Below are positions 7,301 through 14,233 of a stretch of DNA of 22,622 nucleotides, piece after piece. Each line of letters starts with the position of its first letter. Within the stretch, counting starts at the first letter, position 1. A program made the translations under genes and the position numbers. Below the pieces are notes generated by a model. It made no database searches and had not been told where the DNA came from. It saw only the letters and a list, made by a program, of their open reading frames with translations. Origin of the DNA: Angelakisella sp. (lineage in GTDB: Bacteria; Bacillota; Clostridia; Oscillospirales; Ruminococcaceae); the NCBI GenBank assembly GCA_020025195.1, contig JAHHSN010000023.1, positions 1 through 22,622 on the forward strand, given 5' to 3'.

Positions 7301-7923
7301 AGCCCGCGGTAGCGGAAGGCGTCCACCGCCTGCTGGTCCAGAAGCTGCAGGAGCTGGGCGTCATCCCAGACTTCAATCTTCTGGATCTCATGGCTGGTGC
7401 GGAAGCCGTCGAAGAAGTGCAGGAAGGGAACGCGCTTCTTGATGGCGGCGAGATGGGCGATGGGCGCGAGGTCCATGACCTCCTGTACATTGCCGGAGCA
7501 CAGCATGGCAAAACCGGTCTGCCGGCAGGCATAGATGTCGCTGTGGTCGCCGAAAATGGAAAGCGCGTGGGTCGCCACCGCCCGGGCGGAGCAGTGGATG
7601 ACGCAGGGCAAAAGCTCACCCGCCATTTTATACATATTCGGGATCATGAGCAGAAGCCCCTGAGAGGCGGTGAAGGTGGTGGTGAGAGCACCGGCAGCGA
7701 GAGAACCGTGGACCGCGCCGGCGACGCCGCCCTCCGACTGCAGTTCGACGATCTTGACGGGTTCGCCGAACAGGTTCTGGCGTCCCTTGGCCGACCAGAC
7801 GTCGGTCAGCTCCGCCATAACCGAGGAGGGGGTGATAGGATAGATTGCCGCAACGTCGGTATAGGCGTATGCGACGTGGGCGGCAGCGGTGTTGCCGTCC
7901 ATCGTTTTCTTTTGTCTTTTCAT
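4342..7923 (-). CDS. nifJ: Pyruvate:ferredoxin (flavodoxin) oxidoreductase
   Basis: This homodimeric cytoplasmic enzyme oxidatively decarboxylates pyruvate to acetyl-CoA and CO2 while reducing ferredoxin, the central step of anaerobic pyruvate use. With the ATG at 7923 the protein has 1193 residues, the normal single-chain length with all domains fused. The pyruvate-site residues fall at the positions known for the Desulfovibrio africanus enzyme: Thr31 in YPITPSS, Glu64 and Arg114. Two [4Fe-4S] cluster motifs follow: CIQCNFC...CP (695-706) and CTGCGLC...CP (749-760). Cys820, Cys823, Cys848 and Cys1079 fit the third cluster. The thiamine diphosphate motif GGDGWAYDIG starts at 969, and YSNTGGQ follows. 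The start has a GGGGAGTG ribosome site. An in-frame GTG at 8079 would add 52 residues unlike the family. It is a single-gene transcription unit with unusual upstream repeats. Confidence 0.97.
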   Translation of the reverse strand: MKRQKKTMDGNTAAAHVAYAYTDVAAIYPITPSSVMAELTDVWSAKGRQNLFGEPVKIVELQSEGGVAGAVHGSLAAGALTTTFTASQGLLLMIPNMYKMAGELLPCVIHCSARAVATHALSIFGDHSDIYACRQTGFAMLCSGNVQEVMDLAPIAHLAAIKKRVPFLHFFDGFRTSHEIQKIEVWDDAQLLQLLDQQAVDAFRYRGLSPDRPVLRGSAQNPDIFFQEREVSNQFYDTLPLVVEDYMNKINAMIGSHYHLFDYYGDPDAEDVIVAMGSVCDTIEEVIDYKRAHGQKAGLIKVRLYRPFSREHLLRALPASTRTITVLDRTKEPGSIGEPLYLDVVAALRGSEFEQCPVYSGRYGLGSKDVTPSQIFAVYRNARSGEKPRFTVGITDDVTYLSLLETEFTDTTPESTVCCKFWGLGADGTVGANKNSIKIIGDHTDMYAQGYFSYDSKKSGGLTVSHLRFGKEKIKSTYLVTKADFVACHNPAYIGRYDMLRDVKPGGIFLLNCSWDLPELERRLTGNGKAYLANNHIHLYTIDADAIGKELGLGGRVNTILQAAFFRLTGIIPEEEAIRLMKEAATKAYGAKGDDIVAMNHAAIDRGFRDIKELPIPEGWGRLRGDFVQYYATGKDPELVEYVNRIQIPTSLQKGDDLPVSVFLGREDGHLPVGSASYEKRGIAREVPHWDPTKCIQCNFCSLVCPHAVIRPVVMNEEELRGAPDGMEAIPMTGLPSLKFGMTVSTMDCTGCGLCVGICPGMRGEKALTMKPLEEEKQRQAYFDYARELTPKDEVMEKFGPYTVKGSQLRQPLLEFSGACAGCGETPYAKLVTQLFGPRMYIANATGCSSIWGGSAPAVPYTTNEKGQGPAWANSLFEDNAEYGYGMYLAQNTMRERLLHQAEELAPTAETPREREVLENYLATRDDGAANLRATDELIEVLGKSLDPRAQQLLHHKQFLSKKSIWIFGGDGWAYDIGFGGLDHVCATGADVNILVFDTEVYSNTGGQASKSTPTGAVAQFAVSGKSGTKKDLAYMMMTYGSVYVAQIALGADFNQTLRALKEAESYPGPSLVIAYAPCINHGIKGGMVNADLEMKRAVEAGYWHLFRYDPRHRDEGKNPFVMDSKAPTGDYKAFLKNEVRYSSLTRTYPDRADVLFDKAADEAAGRYERLLQWQDLSGKLYSTGENPENPKK

Positions 7924-7955
7924 TTGTGAACACTCCCCAAACTTAATACTTTGCC

Positions 7956-7995
7956 AAACCCAAAAATCGTTATTTTGTTGACGATTAAAGGGTTT
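7956..7995 (-). promoter_or_regulatory. Inverted repeat in the nifJ leader
   Basis: AAACCC (7956-7961) pairs with GGGTTT (7990-7995), and AATCGT (7965-7970) pairs with ACGATT (7981-7986). They are separated by symmetric three-base internal loops around a ten-base apical loop. It lies in the predicted 5' untranslated region, 33 bases from the start codon, so it could be an RNA hairpin or a protein-binding site. Confidence 0.45.
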
Positions 7996-8014
7996 CCGAA
8001 CTTCATTTGACCTA

Positions 8015-8048
8015 ATTGTAGCATTTTCTTTTGTGTTTTGTAAACACA
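8015..8048 (-). promoter_or_regulatory. nifJ promoter with overlapping palindrome
   Basis: On the minus strand, TTTACA (8039-8044) and an extended -10 TGCTACAAT (-10 box 8015-8020) are 18 bases apart. A perfect 7-3-7 palindrome, TGTGTTTTGTAAACACA (8032-8048), covers the -35 box, the usual place for a repressor operator. The regulator is unknown. It only partly resembles a Rex site (TTGTGAA-type half-sites). Confidence 0.55.
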
Positions 8049-8183
8049 CATTTTGTTCCAATGCGGTGGCATTATTCACAAAAATATACCTCCCTTTTAT
8101 GAGTTATGCCATCCTGTACAGTTTCTCCGTTTGCAGGGCAAATTATAAATGACTTGGTCACAAAAAATTTGCATCCTCTGTTC

Positions 8184-8212
8184 TTGTGGATTGGGACGGA
8201 ATAGTCTATAAT
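8184..8212 (+). promoter_or_regulatory. Sigma-A promoter of the mre operon
   Basis: TTGTGG (8184-8189) and a perfect TATAAT (8207-8212) are 17 bases apart. The leader before mreB is about 63 bases. It diverges from the nifJ promoter about 140 bases away. Apart from the promoters, the interval holds no supported gene. Confidence 0.75.
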
Positions 8213-8281
8213 AAGAAAGTATAAAATACCGCGCGAAAATATGGAGAGACGCACGGCAGCAGGAAAAGGAGAAATTAGGAT

Positions 8282-9295
8282 ATGGCAAAGGATATTGGGA
8301 TCGACCTCGGAACGGCCAATACTCTGATTTATATGAAAGGAAAAGGGATCATCCTCCGCGAACCGAGCGTTGTGGCGGTGGATGTCCGCAACGATACCGT
8401 TAAATTTGTCGGACAGGAGGCGAAGGACGTCATCGGCAGAACGCCCGCCTCCATTGTCGCGGTGCGCCCCCTCAAGGACGGCGTCATCGCGGATTTTGAT
8501 ATTGCCGCCAGTATGCTTCAGCTTTTCATCCGACGGACGATCGGCAATGTGACCTTCCAGAAGCCCCGCATCATCATCTGCATCCCCTCGGGAGTGACTG
8601 CGGTGGAGCGCCGCGCGGTGCGTGAGGTCGCCTTCAAGGCGGGCGCGCGTCAGGTCGGCATCATTGAGGAGCCCATGGCGGCGGCCATCGGCGCCGGGCT
8701 TCCGGTGGAGTCGGCGTCCGGCTGCATGATCGTCGATATCGGCGGCGGTACGGCGGAGGTTGCGGTCATTTCAATGGGCAGCGTCATCGCGTCCCGTTCC
8801 ATCCGCTCCGCAGGAGATGAGTTTGAAAAAGAGATTGTCGCTTATGTCAAGCGCAAATATAATGTTCTCATCGGTGACCGCACCGCCGAGGAGATCAAGG
8901 TCCGGATCGGCTCCGCGGCGCCCTATGAGAATGAGGAGCCCATGATGGTAAACGGCCGCAATCTGGTGGACGGCTTCCCCAAGGAGGTCATCCTCACCCC
9001 CGCGGAGATCCGCGAGGTCATGTCGGAGTCCATCGATCTGGTGCTGGACGCCATCCGCACCACGCTGGAGCGCACCCCGCCGGAGATCTCGGCCGACATC
9101 ATCGAAAACGGCATCACGCTGGCGGGCGGCGGCGCCCTGCTGCACGGGCTGGATTCCCTCATCGCGCAGGAGACCGGCATGCCGGTCTTTATCGCGGAGG
9201 ACCCGCTGGACTGTGTGGCGCGCGGCACCGGCATCATTCTGGAGGCGCAGGACCGCTATAAGCGCGCGGTCGCCTTTGACGCCCGGTCGGACTGA
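8282..9295 (+). CDS. mreB: Rod-shape-determining actin homologue MreB
   Basis: MreB forms membrane-bound filaments that organise the cell elongation machinery. The protein has 337 residues, normal for the family. ATP-binding blocks of the actin fold are intact: phosphate 1 as DLGTANT (8-14), the catalytic acidic residue in EEPMAAAIGAG (129-139), phosphate 2 as DIGGGT (152-157), and the adenosine motif LAGGGALL (280-287). The start follows AAGGAG (about 8265-8270). It is the first gene of the operon and is directly followed by mreC, which supports MreB rather than a paralogue such as Mbl. Confidence 0.97.
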   Translation: MAKDIGIDLGTANTLIYMKGKGIILREPSVVAVDVRNDTVKFVGQEAKDVIGRTPASIVAVRPLKDGVIADFDIAASMLQLFIRRTIGNVTFQKPRIIICIPSGVTAVERRAVREVAFKAGARQVGIIEEPMAAAIGAGLPVESASGCMIVDIGGGTAEVAVISMGSVIASRSIRSAGDEFEKEIVAYVKRKYNVLIGDRTAEEIKVRIGSAAPYENEEPMMVNGRNLVDGFPKEVILTPAEIREVMSESIDLVLDAIRTTLERTPPEISADIIENGITLAGGGALLHGLDSLIAQETGMPVFIAEDPLDCVARGTGIILEAQDRYKRAVAFDARSD

Positions 9296-9323
9296 CGCCT
9301 ACTTCTAAGAGAGGAAAACCGGT

Positions 9324-10202
9324 ATGAAGGAGTTTTTTCGCAGCAAAAGCTTTAAGGTCATCGTTGTCATAGCGGTGCTGCTGTTTGCTTTTTTTCTGCG
9401 CGGTCTCTATACCGGCGGCTTACTGCCGCTCCTTTCCGATCTCGGCGGGGCCATCGCAACGCCGGTAAACCGCTTCTTTTCCTCCATCGGAGACACGGTG
9501 GAGGACTGGTTCGAGCCGGTTTTTCACGGCAAACGCCTGCAGGAGGAGAACAAGGCGCTCCGGGAGGAGCTGGATCTCCTCACCGACCGGCAGGTGGACT
9601 ATGACAAGCTGAAGAACGAAAACGAGCTGTACCGCGAGTTTCTGGAGATCGGAGACCATAACACAGAATATGATATTGAGCCGGCAACGGTGATTGCCCG
9701 CCCGGCGGACAGCAGCTACGGCTCCTTTGTGATCGACGTGGGTCACTACCACGGCGTCGAGGAGGGCATGCCGGTCATCACCGACCACGGCCTTGTAGGG
9801 ATTGTCACGCAGGTGGCGCACTCTTACAGCAAGGTCTCCTCCCTGCTGGACCCCTCCGTCAAGGTGGGCGTCCTGGACAGCGCCTCCCGGGATACCGGCG
9901 TGCTGTCCGGCGAGAGTGACTTTGCCGCGGAGGGCCGGACGGCGGCCAAGTATGTGAGCCGCCAGAGCCTGATGCAGAAGGGGGACGTCATCATTACCTC
10001 CGGCTACGGCGGCATGATCCCCTCGGGACTCACCGTCGGCTACATCGAGGAGATCCTGCAGGACCCCTCGGGACTCACCCTGATGGCGAAGGTTCGCCCC
10101 AGTGCCGACCCCGGCGCGGCGCGGCGTGTCTTTGTCATCACCGATTACACCGAAAAAATGCCGGACGCCGGAAGTCTGACCGACCCCGACGCCGACCGTT
10201 AA
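9324..10202 (+). CDS. mreC: Rod-shape-determining protein MreC
   Basis: MreC is a bitopic membrane protein that links MreB filaments to the elongation-specific wall synthases. The 292-residue protein has a membrane segment at about residues 10-31 and a coiled coil at about 70-107 rich in Leu and Glu. Two beta-barrel domains follow, with the family motifs GxYxGVxxGMPV (about 138-151), GLVG and GYGGxIPxGLxVG (about 227-239). GAGGAAA lies before the ATG. It lies 28 bases after mreB, and its stop overlaps the ribosome site of mreD. Confidence 0.95.
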   Translation: MKEFFRSKSFKVIVVIAVLLFAFFLRGLYTGGLLPLLSDLGGAIATPVNRFFSSIGDTVEDWFEPVFHGKRLQEENKALREELDLLTDRQVDYDKLKNENELYREFLEIGDHNTEYDIEPATVIARPADSSYGSFVIDVGHYHGVEEGMPVITDHGLVGIVTQVAHSYSKVSSLLDPSVKVGVLDSASRDTGVLSGESDFAAEGRTAAKYVSRQSLMQKGDVIITSGYGGMIPSGLTVGYIEEILQDPSGLTLMAKVRPSADPGAARRVFVITDYTEKMPDAGSLTDPDADR

Positions 10203-10214
10203 GGAGGGACCCCT

Positions 10215-10739
10215 GTGCGCATCTATCGTTGGGTCATCCTAAAATATACCCTCTATGCCCTTTTGGCGGTGCTGCTCTTTCATCTGCAGTCCGCGCGGCT
10301 CCTGCCGGCCTTCTGGGGCATCCGTCCCCTGCCGGTCGCGGCGCTCTTTGTCGCGGTTTCCATGCAGGAGCGGGAGATCCCCGCGGGGCTGTTCGCCGTG
10401 CTCTGCGGCTACCTCACCGATCTCTTCAGCTACGAGACCATGGGCTATTATATGCTTTTTTTCTTTGTATGGAGCGTTGTCATCGGGCTGCTCTCCCGCA
10501 CCTATCTGCATCCCTCCGCCCCCATGGCGGCGCTGCTCACCTGGGGAAGCCTCTTTTTCTGCCGCCTTCTGGTGCTGCTGTTCCGCATCGCCATCCCCGG
10601 CGGGTCGGGCTTCTGGCGGGAGCTGCTCCTTCGGGAGCTGCCCATGGCGGTCTATACGGCGGCGCTTGCCGTCCCCCTTTTTCTTCTGGTGCGTTTTATC
10701 GCGCAGAAAATGACCGAGCGGCAGAACGCCCGGCTCTGA
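10215..10739 (+). CDS. mreD: Rod-shape-determining protein MreD
   Basis: MreD is a small polytopic membrane protein of the elongation complex. This 174-residue sequence is mostly hydrophobic, with about five spans (roughly residues 10-26, 34-48, 57-72, 79-95 and 100-120, then 145-163). The start is GTG, chosen because a strong AAGGAGGGA site begins right at the mreC stop and lies five bases before it. The order between mreC and a PBP2 gene supports the identity, since MreD sequences are poorly conserved. Confidence 0.9.
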   Translation: MRIYRWVILKYTLYALLAVLLFHLQSARLLPAFWGIRPLPVAALFVAVSMQEREIPAGLFAVLCGYLTDLFSYETMGYYMLFFFVWSVVIGLLSRTYLHPSAPMAALLTWGSLFFCRLLVLLFRIAIPGGSGFWRELLLRELPMAVYTAALAVPLFLLVRFIAQKMTERQNARL

Positions 10740-10756
10740 ATGCTGATTGAGACCCT

Positions 10757-10812
10757 GCCGTCTGACCGGACTCCCCCCTGCGGGCGAGCCTTTCGGACGG
10801 CGTTCATTTTTT
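10757..10812 (+). terminator. Possible attenuator between mreD and mrdA
   Basis: GCCGTCTGA (10757-10765) pairs with TCGGACGGC (10793-10801), with one G-U pair, around a 27-base loop. GTTCATTTTTT follows (10802-10812). The long loop and short spacer make it a weaker terminator than others here, so partial read-through into mrdA is plausible. Confidence 0.45.
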
Positions 10813-10854
10813 GGGAGCCGGCAAGGTGTTTGCCCGGCGGAAAGGAAGGACCCT

Positions 10855-13164
10855 GTGAAACACGAAAAGCTGCGTTATATCGTGCTGGGCTCGGTGGTGG
10901 GGCTGATCTTCGCCTTCTACATCGGGACCATGCTCAAATATCAGCTGGTGCAGGGTGAAAAATTCGCCAAGGAGGCGGTTGGGCAGACCAGCATCACCCA
11001 GCTGGTCCCGGCGGCGCGCGGCGAGATCCTCGACTGTGAGGGCCGCCCCTTCACCGGCAACAAGACCGCGTTTCAGGTCACCATCGACAGCAACTATTTT
11101 GAACCCCGGCAGCTCAATCCCCTGATTCTCCGGGTGACGGAGCTTTTTACCGAATTTCACTGCGACTGGCTGGATGAGCTGCCCCTCACCCGGGAGGCGC
11201 CCTATCGCTTCACCGAGGACGAGACCGCCGTCCGGAAGCTCAAAAAAGAGCTGGGCGTCAGCGAAAACGCCCCGGTGGAGGACGTCCTCTACTGGCTGCG
11301 GGACCGCTATCAGCTGGAAAGCAGGAGCGATGCCGAGGTTATAGCGGAGCTTAAGGAGCGAAACGGTCTGGAGGGGATGAGCGCTTCCGCGGCGCTGGAC
11401 TGGTACCGTACCGAGGAATCCCTCGAGGGTAAGAGCGACGCCGAGGTGATCGGCCGCCTCCGGGACCGCTATAATATGCACCAGTACACCGAGGAGGAGG
11501 TGCGGGTCCTTGCGGGGGTCCGCTACACCATGTCCCTTGCGGAGATGAGCGCCTCCACCCCCTATACCTTTGCCACCGACGTCTCCGAGGAGCTGGTGGC
11601 GTGCGTGGAGGAGCGCGGGCGGGATCTGCCCGGCGTCCTCACCTCGGTGGCGGCGGTGCGGGAATATGTCTCCGGCGACCTTGCGCCCCATGTGCTGGGC
11701 GTGACAGGCCCCCTCACCGCGGAGGAGTACGCCCGGAAGAAGGAGGAGGGAGCCATCTATTCCAGACGCAACCCCTCCGGCTACCGGATGTCGGACGAGG
11801 TGGGGGTCAGCGGCATTGAAAAGGCATTTGAGAAGGAGCTGCGCGGCCGGAACGGACAGCGCACCCTCACCATCGACCAGGACGGCGAGGTTGTTTCCGC
11901 GGATATGACCACCCCGGCCGTCCCCGGCAGCAAGGTGATGCTCACCATCAACCAAGATGTACAGGCGGCGGCTCAAAAGGCGCTGGAGGACCGCATTTCC
12001 ATCCTCAATACCCGGGCCCCCGGCTATGGCAGAGAGGCCAACGCCGGCGCGGTGGTCGCCATCGACGTAAAGACCGGCGGCGTGATCGCCATGGTCTCCT
12101 ACCCCGGCTATGACCTTTCTACCTACTACGACCAGTACAGCGAGCTGCTGAATATGCACCCCTCCCCGCTCCTCAACCGTGCGACGCAGGGGCTTTATAC
12201 CGTCGGTTCCACCTATAAGCCCGCTGTGGCGGTGGCGGGACTGGACGCGGGGCTTATCACACCGGATTCCACCGTCAACTGCACCGGACGCTACACCTTT
12301 TACCATGACTATCAGCCCCGCTGTGAGGGCGTTCATAACCTCATCGACGTGAAACGATCGCTGCAGGTCTCCTGCAATATCTTCTATTATGACCTCGGGC
12401 GGCGCATGGGCATCGAGGCCATCAATGAGTACAGCAGCAAGCTGGGGCTCGGGCACCTGACCGGCATTGAGATCCCGGAAAGCGCGGGACAGCTTTCCTG
12501 CCCCGCCACCCGGGAGGCGATCGGGGAGGAGTGGTACCCCAGCTATGATATGCAGTCCGCCATCGGACAGCTGGATAACCAGTTCACCATCCTGCAGATG
12601 GCAAGCTACACCGCCACCCTCGCCAACCGCGGCGAGCGGCTGCAGGTGCATCTGGTGGATAAGATCTGGGACTATAATATGGAGAACGTCCTCTATGAGG
12701 CGAAGCCCACCGTGGTGGATACCATTCCCGCCGCGCCGGAGGTCTGGGACACCGTGCGGGAGGGCATGGTCCGAAGCAGCTACGCGGGCGGCACCTCCTG
12801 GGGCACCTGGGGGGAGACCCGCGGGCAGACCTGGCTCGGCAGCCACGGCGTCACGGTGGAGGTGGCCAGCAAGACCGGTTCCCCGCAGATGCCGGGCGGT
12901 CTTGTCAACTCGGCGTTCATCTGCTATGCCCCCGCCGACGACCCGCAGATCGCGGTCGCGGTGATGATCGAAAAGGGCTATGAGGGCGACCGAGCCGCGC
13001 CCATTGCAAGGGCGGTGCTGACCGAATACTTCTTCGGGGAGCACGGCACCCTGCGGGACCGCATGACGGTGTTCCCGCCGGTCCGGGACCCGCAGGAGAA
13101 CCCCGCGGCCGCGCAGCAGGAGACTCCGCAGGAGACCCCGGCGGCGGATGGGCCGACCCCTTAA
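10855..13164 (+). CDS. mrdA: Penicillin-binding protein 2 (elongation transpeptidase)
   Basis: This class B PBP cross-links peptidoglycan during side-wall growth together with the Mre proteins. The GTG at 10855 was chosen because AAAGGAAGG precedes it; upstream in-frame codons lack a site and encode non-family sequence. The 769-residue protein has a short cytoplasmic tail, one membrane anchor (about 7-27), a dimerisation/pedestal region (about 45-330) and a transpeptidase domain with SxxK at Ser452-Lys455 (STYK), SxN at 506-508 (SCN) and KTG at 673-675. The catalytic set is complete. Residues 154-172 and 190-208 are near copies of each other (LE-x-x-SDAEVI-x-x-L-x-x-R) within an enlarged pedestal. 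The C-terminus is a low-complexity QETP-rich tail. It is the last gene of the mre operon, ending at the terminator at 13176-13224. Confidence 0.95.
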   Translation: MKHEKLRYIVLGSVVGLIFAFYIGTMLKYQLVQGEKFAKEAVGQTSITQLVPAARGEILDCEGRPFTGNKTAFQVTIDSNYFEPRQLNPLILRVTELFTEFHCDWLDELPLTREAPYRFTEDETAVRKLKKELGVSENAPVEDVLYWLRDRYQLESRSDAEVIAELKERNGLEGMSASAALDWYRTEESLEGKSDAEVIGRLRDRYNMHQYTEEEVRVLAGVRYTMSLAEMSASTPYTFATDVSEELVACVEERGRDLPGVLTSVAAVREYVSGDLAPHVLGVTGPLTAEEYARKKEEGAIYSRRNPSGYRMSDEVGVSGIEKAFEKELRGRNGQRTLTIDQDGEVVSADMTTPAVPGSKVMLTINQDVQAAAQKALEDRISILNTRAPGYGREANAGAVVAIDVKTGGVIAMVSYPGYDLSTYYDQYSELLNMHPSPLLNRATQGLYTVGSTYKPAVAVAGLDAGLITPDSTVNCTGRYTFYHDYQPRCEGVHNLIDVKRSLQVSCNIFYYDLGRRMGIEAINEYSSKLGLGHLTGIEIPESAGQLSCPATREAIGEEWYPSYDMQSAIGQLDNQFTILQMASYTATLANRGERLQVHLVDKIWDYNMENVLYEAKPTVVDTIPAAPEVWDTVREGMVRSSYAGGTSWGTWGETRGQTWLGSHGVTVEVASKTGSPQMPGGLVNSAFICYAPADDPQIAVAVMIEKGYEGDRAAPIARAVLTEYFFGEHGTLRDRMTVFPPVRDPQENPAAAQQETPQETPAADGPTP

Positions 13165-13175
13165 AATCGAAGACG

Positions 13176-13224
13176 GCGCCGAGCGGCAGGAGGCGAGAGA
13201 CAGCCAGAGCTGCTCGGTGCTTTT
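13176..13224 (+). terminator. Terminator after mrdA
   Basis: GCGCCGAGCGGC (13176-13187) pairs over 12 bases, with two G-U pairs, with GCTGCTCGGTGC (13209-13220), followed by TTTT. The T-run is short. Confidence 0.6.
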
Positions 13225-13427
13225 GCGTCCGGGAAGCGCGCTTCGGTTCCCTCCCCAAAGAAAAGCGGCTTCCCCGCCAAGCCTTCCTTCCCGGTTCCTT
13301 TTCCGTCTTGACGATGCGGCCCCCCTTTCGTATGTGTAAATGTGCTAAAAAATCAGCAATCCATACCCGATAAGAACCGCTATTTTAGACGTTTCATACA
13401 AACCTTACCTCCGGAAATAGGTTTCCT
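13225..13427. other. Gene-free region upstream of the MinD-like gene
   Basis: No gene is supported. It contains a GAAGCGCGCTTC palindrome (near 13231-13242), a weak promoter-like TTGACG (13308-13313) with TATGTG (13331-13336) at 17-base spacing, a distant CTAAAA/TTTTAG pair (13345-13350, 13383-13388), and AAACCT (13400-13405) with AGGTTT (13419-13424) just before the -35 box at 13428. Its 3' half is AT-richer than the flanking genes. Confidence 0.4.
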
Positions 13428-13456
13428 TTGCAATTCCCTACAAATTGTGTTAAAAT
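13428..13456 (+). promoter_or_regulatory. Promoter of the MinD-like gene and mgsA
   Basis: TTGCAA (13428-13433) and TAAAAT (13451-13456) are 17 bases apart, about 36 bases before the GTG start. This separates the minD-like-mgsA pair from the mre operon transcriptionally. Confidence 0.65.
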
Positions 13457-13492
13457 TGTTTATGAAAAAATGGGGAAAGAGGGGCTGCCGCC

Positions 13493-14188
13493 GTGAATAC
13501 CATCGTCCTGACCTCCGGGAAAAGCGGAACCGGCGTAACTTCGGTGGCCGCTGCGCTTTCCGAGGCGCTCGCCGACCGGGGACGTCGTGTCCTCCTCATC
13601 GAAATGAGCGCCGGCCTCCGGGAGCTGCCCCGCCTTTTGGGACTTCCCCTGGAGCAGGTCTATGACGTCTCCGATGTGCTGGAGGGGCGCTGTTCCCTTC
13701 AGGACGCCGCAGAGGAGGTCCCCGGACGGGGGTTTTCCCTCCTGCAGGGGGCGGGCAGTCTGGAATGGCTGCCCCGCACCGACGCTCTCGCGGCGCTGCA
13801 GCAGGCGACCGACGACCGCTATGACGAGTTTGTGATCGACTGTCCGGCCGGAGTCGGCCCTTTGCAGAAAAGGCTCGCTCCCGCCGCCGATCTGATCCTC
13901 TTCCTCACCCCGGTGGAGGCCCTCTCGATAGAGGCTGCCGCCAAAGCCGCCGCGTGGTGGGAAACCGCGGGCGCTCCGCACCAGAAGGTGGTCTTTAACC
14001 GCCTCGGCAAAAGATTCCCGCCCGAGGCCGGCGTCCGGCATCTGGATGAAGCCCTCGACCGCATCGGCGCGTCTCTTTTGGGGATTATTCCCCCGGAGGA
14101 GGAGCTTTCCCGCTCGGCGGCAGTCTGCAATCTTGCGGCCCGGCTCACCGGAGAATATCGTCCCCTGCTTCCCATCTACCGTAAATAA
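13493..14188 (+). CDS. MinD/ParA-like protein with degenerate ATP site
   Basis: The 231-residue protein has the MinD/ParA fold pattern. Residues 8-17 (SGKSGTGVTS) align with the deviant Walker A of MinD (SGKGGVGKTT). The signature Lys10 is kept, but the P-loop lysine is Val15. The switch I aspartates of MinD (VIDxDIGLR) become Glu37 and Ser39 in IEMSAGLR. The Walker A' strand (FVIDCPAG, 113-120) and the NR of VFNRL (167-171) remain. No C-terminal amphipathic membrane helix is visible; the end is YRPLLPIYRK. The start is GTG after GAGGGG. Position between the PBP2 gene and mgsA matches the minCDE site of many clostridia, but no minC or minE is present. The intact frame and good promoter argue against a pseudogene. 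It may bind ATP poorly or act as a scaffold (inference). I give no gene symbol because MinD function is doubtful. Confidence 0.82.
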   Translation: MNTIVLTSGKSGTGVTSVAAALSEALADRGRRVLLIEMSAGLRELPRLLGLPLEQVYDVSDVLEGRCSLQDAAEEVPGRGFSLLQGAGSLEWLPRTDALAALQQATDDRYDEFVIDCPAGVGPLQKRLAPAADLILFLTPVEALSIEAAAKAAAWWETAGAPHQKVVFNRLGKRFPPEAGVRHLDEALDRIGASLLGIIPPEEELSRSAAVCNLAARLTGEYRPLLPIYRK

Positions 14189-14233
14189 ACCAGCCATTCA
14201 TTCACCTCAAGCCCTAAAAGGAGGATCATTAAC

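Noticed and set aside
4135..7929. 1264-codon plus-strand open frame opposite nifJ
   Set aside because: It lies antisense to a full-length PFOR with intact catalytic motifs and crosses the nifJ terminator. Lack of stops follows from codon bias on the other strand.
8072..8254. 60-codon minus-strand frame between nifJ and mreB
   Set aside because: The start lacks a purine-rich ribosome site, it overlaps the mreB promoter, and no homology pattern is visible.
10018..10080. Repeated 16-base text CCCCTCGGGACTCACC inside mreC
   Set aside because: Both copies encode PSGLT motifs that occur naturally at these places in MreC; no sign of a mobile or regulatory repeat.
10804..13044. 746-codon minus-strand frame opposite mrdA
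   Set aside because: Antisense shadow of the PBP2 gene, without ribosome site or recognisable domain.
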